Source: JAKFDK01 sp036676195
GTDB taxonomy: Bacteria; Bacillota; Sulfobacillia; Symbiobacteriales; ZC4RG38
Reading direction: 5' to 3'
Length of the DNA: 64,000 bases
NCBI GenBank assembly: GCA_036676195.1
Contig: JAKFDK010000098.1
Location: 1-64,000, forward strand
The position numbers and the translations under genes are program-made. Under the pieces are notes generated by a model. It had not been told where the DNA came from, ran no database searches, and worked only from the letters and a program-made list of their open reading frames with translations. Positions 1 to 7,257 of the stretch are shown in pieces. Position 1 is the stretch's first letter; each line of letters begins with the position of its first letter.

Positions 1-331
1 TCACATAGCGCCGGGTCCATGTGCGGGACTGCACCGGCAGGGTGGTGGCCCCCCTACGATAGAATAGCCCGGCGCCCATCTGGTCGTGCAACACCCAGCC
101 CTGCCTGGCCAGCCAACGGGTCAGCGGGCCGGAGCCCGATCCGGCCCGCTGGACCAGCTTCAGCCCGTCTGCCGTGACCGGGGCGATCTCCGCCCCGGTC
201 ACTTCCAGTTCGGCCACCGCCCGCAGCAGGGGCAGGGGGTTGCCCTCCTGAAACAGGGCTTGCCGGTACGCCAGCCCCAGGAGCAGCAGGGCCGCCAGGA
301 GCAGCCCGATCACCGTCTGCAAACAGCGCAC
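1..331 (-). CDS. Hypothetical N-terminally membrane-anchored protein (partial)
   Basis: The reverse strand reads open from a GTG at 331 to the window edge, giving 110 residues with no stop. GGGAGGG lies about 8 bases before the GTG and decides the start. Residues 4-20 form one hydrophobic segment (QTVIGLLLAALLLLGLA) after a short basic start, so the protein is probably membrane-anchored or exported. The rest is soluble-looking and contains a tryptophan/arginine-rich stretch near the cut. I do not recognise the family. The C-terminus lies outside the window, so function cannot be judged. Confidence 0.55.
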   Translation of the reverse strand, partial: MRCLQTVIGLLLAALLLLGLAYRQALFQEGNPLPLLRAVAELEVTGAEIAPVTADGLKLVQRAGSGSGPLTRWLARQGWVLHDQMGAGLFYRRGATTLPVQSRTWTRRYV

Positions 332-412
332 GTTAACCGCCCTCCCCGCCGAGATCGTCTCCGACATACTTGTTGCATCTATTATCTGAATTTCACCACA
401 CCCGTTTTTCGC

Positions 413-922
413 GGCGACGGCGTTTACGTCGTCAGCAATGGCGAATGGGTCATCGAGGCCATTGGGGTCGACGACTCCTGGCCGGAACTGTCCCGGCCAG
501 CCACCACCCGCGGCCTGCGGGTCGGGGATCCGGTGGCCAGGGCGATCGCCCTTTACGGGCAGCCCGCCCAGGGTGACGGTTCGAGCCGCATCTTCACCGA
601 TCCCGCCCAGGGCCTGACCCTGCGGCTGCAACTGAAGCAGTTGGTTACCGGCGAGACCCTGGTACAGGCCATCGAGTGGATTGCCCGCCAGGCACCCCTG
701 GAGGAGCCGGTCTGCACCCCGTTGGGCCGCTCGCAACTGGTTACCGGCCCGGGCTCTCACCCCCAGGCGCGCCGGCCCGTCGCCCGCCGCGCCATGCGTA
801 CCGGCCGAGCCGGTCAGTTTACCCCTGATGACGACCAGAAGGCCCGAAGGGTTTCACTTCACCTGGGCTGTGCCGGGGCGCTGAATGGTAACATCTTGGT
901 AACGCTCGCCAATGCACAATAG
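413..922 (+). pseudogene. Remnant of a small secreted-type protein (N-terminus missing)
   Basis: From about 413 to 715 the frame reads like real protein, including NGEWVIEAIGVDDSWPE and a TTRGLRVGDPVARAIALYG segment, a pattern common in small secreted Firmicutes proteins that carry a repeated 'GxxVGDxxxxVxxxYG' unit. No ATG, GTG or TTG with a ribosome site lies in frame just upstream. Further upstream the frame becomes the antisense of the gene at 1-331. After about 715 the composition turns arginine- and proline-rich up to the stop at 920-922. It looks like a gene fragment that lost its signal peptide and perhaps its true end. A rare start such as the CTG at 386 is possible but has no ribosome site. 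Confidence 0.4.
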
Positions 923-960
923 AAGGAGGAACAAAAACACATCTGCAAGGAGAGGGTTGT

Positions 961-2853
961 TTGTATTCGAGCCGCATTCTACGCCGGATCATGGCGGCGC
1001 TGCTGACCCTGTGCCTTCTGCCGCTGACGGCCGCTACGGTTGTGGCCGGGTCCGCACCTGCCTGGGGAACAGCCACAACCGTCTGGCTTGATGCCGGCAC
1101 GGCGCTTGACCTGCGCGACGCCCAGCTTGGCTTCGACGGAAAACAGTTCAGTGCCTCGGGCATCCAGCAGGTGCCCACCACCACCAGCATCCCGGCCTCC
1201 GGCTACCGGTCCTCGGTCCGGGCCCAGGAGTACAAAACCTACATGGTGGAACTGGGCGACGGCGACCATGCGCTGATCAAGACGGGGATGGGCTGGCGCT
1301 CCGGGGTCTCCCCCGATGGCGACCCCAACTTCAGCTCCATTGAGGTGACCTGGTCGCTGTCCCAGCCGCCTGCTCCCACCCCAGCCCCGGCCCCCGTCCC
1401 AGCTCCAACCCCGACCCCGACCCCGACCCCTGACCTGTCTCCCTGGCCGCAGCCAGACCCGGCTCCGATTCCTGACCCGATTCCCGACCCGACCCCTGTT
1501 CCCGCCCCCGTTCCCGACCTCGGCCAGCGTGAGGTGACGGCCGCTTCCCGCCTGGTCTATACCACCCGCCGGCAAGTGCGCATGTATGACTTTGCCACCG
1601 GCGACGATACGCTGTTGTTTGACGACATTACCCTGCACGGCAAGGATATCGGCGTGCCCACCGGTCAGATTCGGGTCAGCCCCGACGGGCAGCACCTGGC
1701 CCTGAGCGGGCCCGACCTGCTGGTCACCGACCTGGACGGGCAGATCCTGTATCAGCGCAAGGGTTCCGGTCCGGCGCTGCAGGCCATGGCCTTTTCACCC
1801 GACGGCCAGAGCCTGGTTGCCATCGCCGGCTACGACTGGATCGGATTTGAACCGGGGCAACTGGTCGTGGTGGACCTGCAGACCGGAAAAGAGCGAGTTC
1901 TGGCCGAGGCGGCGTACAGCGCCGACTGGACCAGCCTGGGCATCCTGTTCGACCATCCGGACGGCGAATCTGGTGTCACCATCTCCCTGCTTGACCCCGA
2001 GTCGGGTTGGGCTGAGCCGATCGGAGTCACCCTGGCGGGCTTCAGCTCACGGCGGCTGATCACGGCCGTGGCCGACGGCAGCCTGGTTGCCGCCACCGAC
2101 GACGAGGGTACGAAGGTCACCCTCTTTGACGGGGAAATCGGCATGAGCCGTCCAGCCTGCGGCGACTCACCGGCCGGCAGCCGCCTGCAAGCCGTTCAGA
2201 TCTCGGACGATGGGGCCAGGCTGCTGCAGGTGGGCCTGAACAGCAACCAGATGAGGGTCTGCGACCTGGCCGGCGGCAACCGGCTGATTCTGGAGGTGCA
2301 GGCCAACATCTTCACTGCTGCCTGGCTGCCCGCCGGCGTCGGATCGCTGCCCGAACCGGCCCCGGCCCCCCAGCCGGCCCCGGCCCCCCAGCCGGCCCCG
2401 GAGCCCCAGCCGGCCCCCCCGGCCGATGGCACGGCGCACTTCGCTGCTGTGTACGTGAACGACGAGCACGTCACCCACATTCCCGTCCCCACGGTGACCG
2501 TCACCACCTCATCGAAGCGCCCGGATTTCTACCTGACCCTGCGCCCCGACGGCACGGCCAGAGCCATCTGGACGATCCTCCATGTCTCCGGACCCATCAT
2601 CATGCCGGTGAACATCGCCTACAGCGGCACCTACACCCGGGCGCCCCTGCGGGCCGATCTGACCCTGGAGCCGGCCAACCGGGGCTGGGATACGTTGTTC
2701 CACCACCGGGACGACGCCCAGACCATGACCATCACCGGCGACCTGGCTGCCGACATGAGCGGCATCCGCAACCTGGTGATCAACGATCGCACGGCCATGT
2801 CGGGCGACGCCTGGGCCGTGGCCGAAGCCCCCAAGGCCAGTGGCGAAAAGTAG
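961..2853 (+). CDS. Secreted beta-propeller (TolB/WD40-like) protein with proline-rich linkers
   Basis: A 630-residue protein starting at TTG, chosen because AAGGAGAG sits just upstream. A basic start (RILRR) followed by a hydrophobic run and an AxA-like site near residue 30 makes a signal peptide. Residues about 35-130 form an N-terminal domain. A Pro-Ala/Pro-Thr linker spans about 135-185. Next comes a TolB-type propeller with recurring SPDGQ-type blades (PDGQHLALSG, SPDGQSLVAI). A second proline linker lies near residues 460-490, and a roughly 120-residue C-terminal domain follows. The proline-rich linkers are low-complexity DNA. The protein is probably a cell-surface or exported protein, but its ligand is unknown. 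Two strong hairpins follow, so it appears monocistronic. Confidence 0.75.
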   Translation: MYSSRILRRIMAALLTLCLLPLTAATVVAGSAPAWGTATTVWLDAGTALDLRDAQLGFDGKQFSASGIQQVPTTTSIPASGYRSSVRAQEYKTYMVELGDGDHALIKTGMGWRSGVSPDGDPNFSSIEVTWSLSQPPAPTPAPAPVPAPTPTPTPTPDLSPWPQPDPAPIPDPIPDPTPVPAPVPDLGQREVTAASRLVYTTRRQVRMYDFATGDDTLLFDDITLHGKDIGVPTGQIRVSPDGQHLALSGPDLLVTDLDGQILYQRKGSGPALQAMAFSPDGQSLVAIAGYDWIGFEPGQLVVVDLQTGKERVLAEAAYSADWTSLGILFDHPDGESGVTISLLDPESGWAEPIGVTLAGFSSRRLITAVADGSLVAATDDEGTKVTLFDGEIGMSRPACGDSPAGSRLQAVQISDDGARLLQVGLNSNQMRVCDLAGGNRLILEVQANIFTAAWLPAGVGSLPEPAPAPQPAPAPQPAPEPQPAPPADGTAHFAAVYVNDEHVTHIPVPTVTVTTSSKRPDFYLTLRPDGTARAIWTILHVSGPIIMPVNIAYSGTYTRAPLRADLTLEPANRGWDTLFHHRDDAQTMTITGDLAADMSGIRNLVINDRTAMSGDAWAVAEAPKASGEK

Positions 2854-2877
2854 ACACCGCAAATAGCACCAATCGGG

Positions 2878-2906
2878 CGGGAACGGCTCAACAAGGGCCG
2901 TTCCCG
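2878..2906. terminator. Hairpin downstream of the propeller gene
   Basis: A perfect 10-bp stem (2878-2887 with 2897-2906) closes a 9-base loop 24 bases after the stop at 2853. It has no T-run, so termination may depend on the second hairpin just after it. Confidence 0.45.
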
Positions 2907-2921
2907 CTCAAGCAGCGCGGC

Positions 2922-2950
2922 AAAGCCGGCTCCACCAGGGAGCCGGCTTT
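2922..2950. terminator. Bidirectional terminator between convergent genes
   Basis: A perfect 12-bp stem AAAGCCGGCTCC/GGAGCCGGCTTT (2922-2933 with 2939-2950) with a 5-base loop. It sits between the plus-strand propeller gene and the minus-strand NifX-type gene ending at 2963, so it can serve both. Confidence 0.7.
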
Positions 2951-2962
2951 GTCATGGATCGA

Positions 2963-3313
2963 TCAGTGGTCGTGGCCGCAGTCGACCTTTGTACCTTCCT
3001 GGCTCAGCACCAGGGTACCGGCCAGGAAATCGTTCAGAACCTGCCGGGCGTCCCCGCGGGCGCCAAGGGTATACTGGATGTTCAACTGGGACAAAAACCC
3101 GAGAAAATGCTCAGGGGCGCCCCAACCGACGATATGGGTGACGCCCAGTCGGGCCAGGAACACGGGGGGAGGGCCCCCGGGACCGTGCCGCGGATTGGCA
3201 ACTTCGGCCGTATTCGCCACGGTGTTGTCCTTGATTTCGGCAATCAGGTATCCCGGACAATGGCCCATATGCTGTGCGACCTGGTCGCTTTCCAGGGGGA
3301 TGGCAATCCGCAT
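2963..3313 (-). CDS. NifX/NifB-type dinitrogenase FeMo-cofactor family protein
   Basis: A 116-residue protein starting MRIAIPLE, the typical opening of the 'dinitrogenase iron-molybdenum cofactor' (NifX/NafY/VnfX) fold. The start at 3313 is fixed by AGGAGG 8 bases upstream; an in-frame extension to 3433 has no ribosome site. It retains the family's HMGHC segment (HxGHC) near residue 15 and ends CGHDH, a possible metal-binding tail. No nif genes are nearby. In organisms without nitrogenase, such stand-alone members are of unknown role and are thought to bind iron-sulfur or other metal cofactors. Family assignment is firm; the function is not. Confidence 0.8.
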   Translation of the reverse strand: MRIAIPLESDQVAQHMGHCPGYLIAEIKDNTVANTAEVANPRHGPGGPPPVFLARLGVTHIVGWGAPEHFLGFLSQLNIQYTLGARGDARQVLNDFLAGTLVLSQEGTKVDCGHDH

Positions 3314-3474
3314 AACGCTGGCCTCCTGTAATCCGTCTACCCCAGACAGTACCAGCCCCTTCCGGGCCTGACGGTGACCGGCATCACCGGGCGAATGGCC
3401 GCCCACCGCATCAGGTTTTCCCCCTGAAACCACGTTTAGTCGGCGGGGGACCGGGCCGGCGCGCTCAGGTGCAG

Positions 3475-3861
3475 TCAGTGCGAGGACTGAGGATCGGCCA
3501 GCCGCTTGAGCAGGGTCTGCGACACTTCGACCAGCTTGTCGTACTGGATTTCCTTTTGCACGATGCTGATGTTGCGGGACCCTTCAATCACGATGGTCTG
3601 GCCCTGTTGGGTGATGTCGGTTTCCGCTTCCTGCAGTTCCCGTTGCAGGCGTCTCTGAATCTCGGCGAAGCGGGTCGTATAATCCGGCTGACCGACCACG
3701 GCCAGTGACGATTGGACCTGTAAAAGCACGACCTGCACGAGCAGCTGCAGGATCGCCAAACTATGATTCTGTGTTTGATAGATCGTAATATGGTCGGAGT
3801 TCTGGATCTGGATAGCTTGCGCCTGTTCCTGTGCCCGGTCGACGGGTTCGGGCTGGTCCAC
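3475..3861 (-). CDS. CotX/CotV-like spore coat protein (tentative)
   Basis: A 128-residue protein starting at GTG (3861), where GAGGGGGA precedes by about 5 bases; a longer frame to 3942 has no ribosome site. The central part is a strongly hydrophobic glutamine-containing stretch (LAILQLLVQVVLLQVQSSLA). It is flanked by two related beta-like segments, AIQIQNSDHITIYQ and IVIEGSRNISIVQ. This layout resembles the CotX/CotV coat domain, in which a hydrophobic helix follows an 'I-x-I-x-(D/N)-S' strand. The second segment looks like a repeat of the first. The assignment is by resemblance only and fits with CotF-like genes elsewhere in the window. Confidence 0.5.
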   Translation of the reverse strand: MDQPEPVDRAQEQAQAIQIQNSDHITIYQTQNHSLAILQLLVQVVLLQVQSSLAVVGQPDYTTRFAEIQRRLQRELQEAETDITQQGQTIVIEGSRNISIVQKEIQYDKLVEVSQTLLKRLADPQSSH

Positions 3862-3946
3862 AACATTCCCCCTCGTTGCGGGCGCTCCGGCCCACCCGGA
3901 ACTGTCCTGCATCTTAGTCAGCGGGGGGTGGCAAAGTGACAACTGC

Positions 3947-4117
3947 TTACGGCAGGTCGGCCAGTTCCCCGAAACGGACGGGGCGGCGGGTGGCGGGGAT
4001 GCGGGCCAGGGCGTAGCCGCGGCCGGCCCGGTCGGGCCGGGAGATCGCCTGCACCACCAGGTCGGCGATGATCACCGCCAGCGCACCGGCCAGCCACCTT
4101 CGCCGTGTACGATGCAA
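3947..4117 (-). CDS. Small hypothetical protein with one hydrophobic segment
   Basis: A 56-residue reading frame downstream of truD on the same strand. A TAA lies two codons before the TTG at 4117, so the start is confined to there. Residues 9-22 (LAGALAVIIADLVV) could span or anchor in the membrane after a basic HRTRRRW start. The rest is arginine-rich and ends ELADLP. The ribosome site is weak. Coding is inferred from the sensible hydrophobic pattern and placement. It could equally be noncoding. Confidence 0.35.
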   Translation of the reverse strand: MHRTRRRWLAGALAVIIADLVVQAISRPDRAGRGYALARIPATRRPVRFGELADLP

Positions 4118-4206
4118 CTCTTACATCCCCATGCCGGTCGGATTTACTGGTCAGACGTTATGCAGCAGTGCAGGTTGCATGCATGGAGCGGGATCCCAGG
4201 TGGGAC

Positions 4207-5388
4207 TCAGCCGCCCCGGACTGCCAGAAGCGAGGCGATGGCCTTGACCACCATGGTGGCGTAGGCACCCCGGGGCAGCGAGAAGCGCAGGGTCAGCTTC
4301 TGCTTGCCGGGGTACAGGTCGTCCGGCTGCGGCGCCTCAGCCTGCAGCCCCTGGGGGAAAACAACCGCCTGCCGGGGGGAGGCCTTGAAGCGGAAATCGG
4401 GCAGGACCTGGCCCTCGGCCAGCGCGTCCCAGGCCACGCCGCGCTCTTGCAGCAGGGCCTGCAGGGCTGTCCGGGTGGCGGGCTCGGCAAAGCGCATGCC
4501 GTGCCCCGGCAGCGGCACAACCAGATCCGCCAGCGCGGCCAGGGGCCGGACCGGGAACAGATACTCACCCGCCACTCCCGGTACGCTGCGGCATTCCGCT
4601 CCCTGCTGTCGGATCAGGCGGCGGACCAGCTCATTCCAGAGGAACGACTGGTAGGCGGCCAGCCAGAGGTTGACCGTTTCCGGGTGCACTCCGGCCAGTA
4701 CCGCCTGGAACGCCCCCGGCTCGGCCAGCAGCCGGTCAAACGCCCGCTGTTCCAGGGCGGTGGTGGCCAGCGAGCGGCAGGTGGCCCAGTCCCCCCAGTG
4801 CTCGCGCAACGCCCGCTTGCGGACCTTCGCCTCACGGTGCTCTTCAGAGTAAATGGCGGTCAGGGCCAGCGCCAGCGCTTCCTCCCACTGCTGCTGCAAG
4901 AGCCGCTCGCCGATAAAGCCCCGCTCCCGGTCCATGCTGCCAAAGCGCTGGTCATCAAGGTAGTTCACGCTGCCGGTATCCGCCACGTGAGCGGCGCCCT
5001 CCTGCAGAACCGGGACTCGGGCCGGCGGCAGTTCACGCAGCACCAGGGTGAAGTGGTTGGCCAGAATCTGGGCCGGTGCCATCGGCTCATCTGAATATCC
5101 CAGCCGTTTCAGCCGGTAGCCCGGGGCAACCGTTTCCAGGTTGGCATGGCCCATGAAGGTGACATATTGCCATGTGGCGGCATGCCGGTCCTTCTTGCCG
5201 CCATAGCTGAAGCGCGCATAAGGCGCCCGGTGTGTTCTGGCGATGCGCATCAGGGCGTCGGTGGTGTTCCAGTCGCGCTTTTCCAGCAGGTACACCTGGT
5301 AGGGACCGGGCTTCTTTTTAATGCGGAGGGCCGTGGACTCCCGCACCTGAAAATCCTCGGGGATTGCTTTGAGCCTCACCGTTGTCAC
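4207..5388 (-). CDS. truD: tRNA pseudouridine(13) synthase TruD
   Basis: A 393-residue protein matching the TruD family, which converts uridine 13 of tRNA-Glu to pseudouridine. The catalytic motif GGKKDRHA is at residues 63-70, with Asp67 as the expected nucleophile. The family's NYLDDQRFGS segment (NxxxxQRFG) is also present, as are the C-terminal motifs around LPGHGM. Start GTG 5388 is chosen for AAGGAG 5 bases upstream and because VRLKAIPEDFQVRE is the normal N-terminus; an extension to 5457 has no ribosome site. Length is normal for the family. It seems to be transcribed alone or with the small frame downstream. Confidence 0.93.
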   Translation of the reverse strand: MTTVRLKAIPEDFQVRESTALRIKKKPGPYQVYLLEKRDWNTTDALMRIARTHRAPYARFSYGGKKDRHAATWQYVTFMGHANLETVAPGYRLKRLGYSDEPMAPAQILANHFTLVLRELPPARVPVLQEGAAHVADTGSVNYLDDQRFGSMDRERGFIGERLLQQQWEEALALALTAIYSEEHREAKVRKRALREHWGDWATCRSLATTALEQRAFDRLLAEPGAFQAVLAGVHPETVNLWLAAYQSFLWNELVRRLIRQQGAECRSVPGVAGEYLFPVRPLAALADLVVPLPGHGMRFAEPATRTALQALLQERGVAWDALAEGQVLPDFRFKASPRQAVVFPQGLQAEAPQPDDLYPGKQKLTLRFSLPRGAYATMVVKAIASLLAVRGG

Positions 5389-5579
5389 ACGCACTCCTTG
5401 TGAATTGTCCAGAGGTAAACGGAACGGTCTGCCTGGGACCAGGCGTCTGCCACCCATTCCCTTAGCTTACTGCAGATGCGGCCAGGATACCAGGCTCATA
5501 CAGCCGGGCGGGTCGCACCAGGAGGTTGTGCAGGCGGTCACGAACACTTACCCCATGCCTGTTGCGGAGGGAACTGCCT

Positions 5580-6326
5580 TTGCCAGCTTACCGTGCTGTT
5601 TTCTTTGATGCCGGCGACACGTTGATTCACAAGTGGGTCCTGAAACCGGAACGGTTTGCCTGGATGTGCCGGCAGGCCGAAATTGCCCTGCCGGTTGACC
5701 CGGCCCGGGTGCGTGCCGGCGCTGTTGCCCAGGAGCGCTATTTTCAGGAGGCTCCGCCTCGGGCAGACGGCGGCGGAAGCACGGACTGGTTCATGGGCCT
5801 GCACCGGGCCGGGCTGGCGGCGGCAGGGGTCACCGGAGACCTGGATGGGTTGGCCCGGCGTCTGTGCCAGGCCAACGCGGCGCACCCGGCCACCTGGGTG
5901 GCCGACCCGGCGGCCCCGGCCCTGCTCGCCGGCCTGCGGGCGCAGGGCTGCCGCCTGGCCGTGGTGAGCAACTGGGATGGTACCCTGCTGGAGACGCTGC
6001 GGCCCACCGGGTTGCTCGGCTACTTTGATGCTGTGCTGGACTCTGCCGTGGTCGGCAGCCTCAAGCCTGCCCCCGGGATTTTTCACCTGGCCTGTGCCGT
6101 GACAGGGGTCCCCCCGGAAGCGGCCGTGCACGTGGGGGATGCCCCTTTGACCGACGTGGCGGGCGCCCTGGCCGCCGGGCTGCGGCCGGTGCTCCTGGAT
6201 GCCCTGGGGGTGTTCAGAGCAGGGGTGCCCGGAATGCCTGCCTGCATCCGGATCCACCGGCTGGCCGACCTGCCGGCGGTGTTGGCAGGTGGACTGCTCG
6301 CCACCGGTCCGGCGGGCCTGGACTGA
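5580..6326 (+). CDS. HAD-superfamily hydrolase (HAD-IA)
   Basis: A 248-residue haloacid-dehalogenase-type hydrolase, probably a small-molecule phosphatase in the cytoplasm. Motif I is FFDAGDTL with Asp10 as nucleophile. The residue two after it is glycine rather than the usual aspartate, with an aspartate one further on, a variant seen in some HAD-IA proteins. Motif II is VVSNWDG, motif III the KPAPGIF lysine, and motif IV VHVGDAPLTDV. A helical cap lies between motifs I and II. Start TTG 5580 is chosen because CGGAGG lies 9 bases upstream; earlier TTGs lack a site. Substrate is unknown. A bidirectional hairpin separates it from the Crp-type gene. Confidence 0.85.
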   Translation: MPAYRAVFFDAGDTLIHKWVLKPERFAWMCRQAEIALPVDPARVRAGAVAQERYFQEAPPRADGGGSTDWFMGLHRAGLAAAGVTGDLDGLARRLCQANAAHPATWVADPAAPALLAGLRAQGCRLAVVSNWDGTLLETLRPTGLLGYFDAVLDSAVVGSLKPAPGIFHLACAVTGVPPEAAVHVGDAPLTDVAGALAAGLRPVLLDALGVFRAGVPGMPACIRIHRLADLPAVLAGGLLATGPAGLD

Positions 6327-6388
6327 AGCGGCTGCTCCTGGGATTGGACAGTGACGGCCGCAACGGCACAGTTGCAGACAGCAGGTTG

Positions 6389-6413
6389 GGGGGACGGGTT
6401 TGCACCGTCCCCC
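6389..6413. terminator. Bidirectional terminator
   Basis: A perfect 9-bp stem GGGGGACGG/CCGTCCCCC (6389-6397 with 6405-6413) with a 7-base loop lies between the convergent HAD and Crp/Fnr genes. A T-rich stretch follows on the plus side. Confidence 0.65.
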
Positions 6414-6431
6414 TTGACATGTCCAAATCTT

Positions 6432-7118
6432 TTACGGGGTCCCCGGGCGCCCCGGCAAGGTCGGTTCCAGCCAGATGCTGTGCAGCACCCCCGGGTCAAG
6501 CACCCGCAGGCCCTGCGGGGTCTGGCTGACCACCCGCAGCCGCTCCAGGTCTGATATGGTGCGAGTCAGAGCCTCCCGGGATACCCCCAGCAGTCCGGCC
6601 AGCTCGCGGTGGCTGAGTTCGACCCCGTTCGGGCTGGTGTGCAGCAGGTAGTCGGCCAGGCGGCCGTGAACGGTGCGGATGTTCAGCCAGCGGATCTGCC
6701 CGTGCAGACCGCTGATCCGGTCGACCAGGTGCCTGAGCATCTCTTGGGCCACACCGTCCCGGTGCAGTAAAGACTCAAACTCGGCCAGGGAAAGCACGCC
6801 CAGCTCACACGGCTCGAGCGCCACCGCGTTGCCCGGATAGGGGGTGCGGTCCAGTAAATTCTTCAGGGGAAACACATCCCCGGCCCGCAGCAGGCCGAAG
6901 ATGACCTCCCGCCCGTCCGGGGTGATAGTGGTCGCCTTCACGCGCCCCCGGACCAGAAAAAACACCTGTGCAAACGGATTGCCTTCCCGGAAGAGCACGG
7001 TGCGCCGGTCCACCCGCAGGGTGCGTACCAGGGCCGCCACCTCGGCGCGCAGATCTGCAGGCAGTTCCCGGACCAGGGGCATGCGGGCCAGAAATTGATC
7101 AAACGGCAGTGGCTGCAT
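6432..7118 (-). CDS. Crp/Fnr-family transcriptional regulator
   Basis: A 228-residue two-domain regulator. Residues about 15-120 form the cyclic-nucleotide-binding-like beta-barrel (FREGNPFAQVFFLVRGRVK). A long dimer helix follows, then a winged helix-turn-helix at about 167-192 (LSHRELAGLLGVSREALTRT). Only one cysteine (Cys94) is present, so the N-terminal iron-sulfur cluster of classic Fnr is absent. The effector could be a nucleotide, heme or redox state. Start ATG 7118 has AAGGGGG upstream. It is divergent from the molybdo-oxidoreductase operon across a 139-bp gap, so it is a likely regulator of that operon, although I could not pick out a convincing operator there. Confidence 0.88.
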   Translation of the reverse strand: MQPLPFDQFLARMPLVRELPADLRAEVAALVRTLRVDRRTVLFREGNPFAQVFFLVRGRVKATTITPDGREVIFGLLRAGDVFPLKNLLDRTPYPGNAVALEPCELGVLSLAEFESLLHRDGVAQEMLRHLVDRISGLHGQIRWLNIRTVHGRLADYLLHTSPNGVELSHRELAGLLGVSREALTRTISDLERLRVVSQTPQGLRVLDPGVLHSIWLEPTLPGRPGTP

Positions 7119-7257
7119 GATCCACGCCCCCTTTGTCTGTCCTTCAATTCGACCGGCCGGGTGTGACTCCTTTCAGAAGTGACTGCAATTACATGTGTTC
7201 AAAAATTCGTGGGCTTAAAATCAGTGTTGAAGTTTAAATGCGTCGGAGGCAACGCCT

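Noticed and set aside
86..412. Plus-strand frame leading into the fragment at 413
   Set aside because: It is the antisense of the minus-strand gene at 1-331: the reverse strand has a ribosome site, hydrophobic N-terminus and sensible composition, while the plus frame is Gln/Arg/Pro-rich.
7119..7257. A Crp/Fnr operator (TTGA-N6-TCAA or TGTGA-N6-TCACA) in the divergent gap
   Set aside because: I looked for both consensus dyads and found only half-sites.
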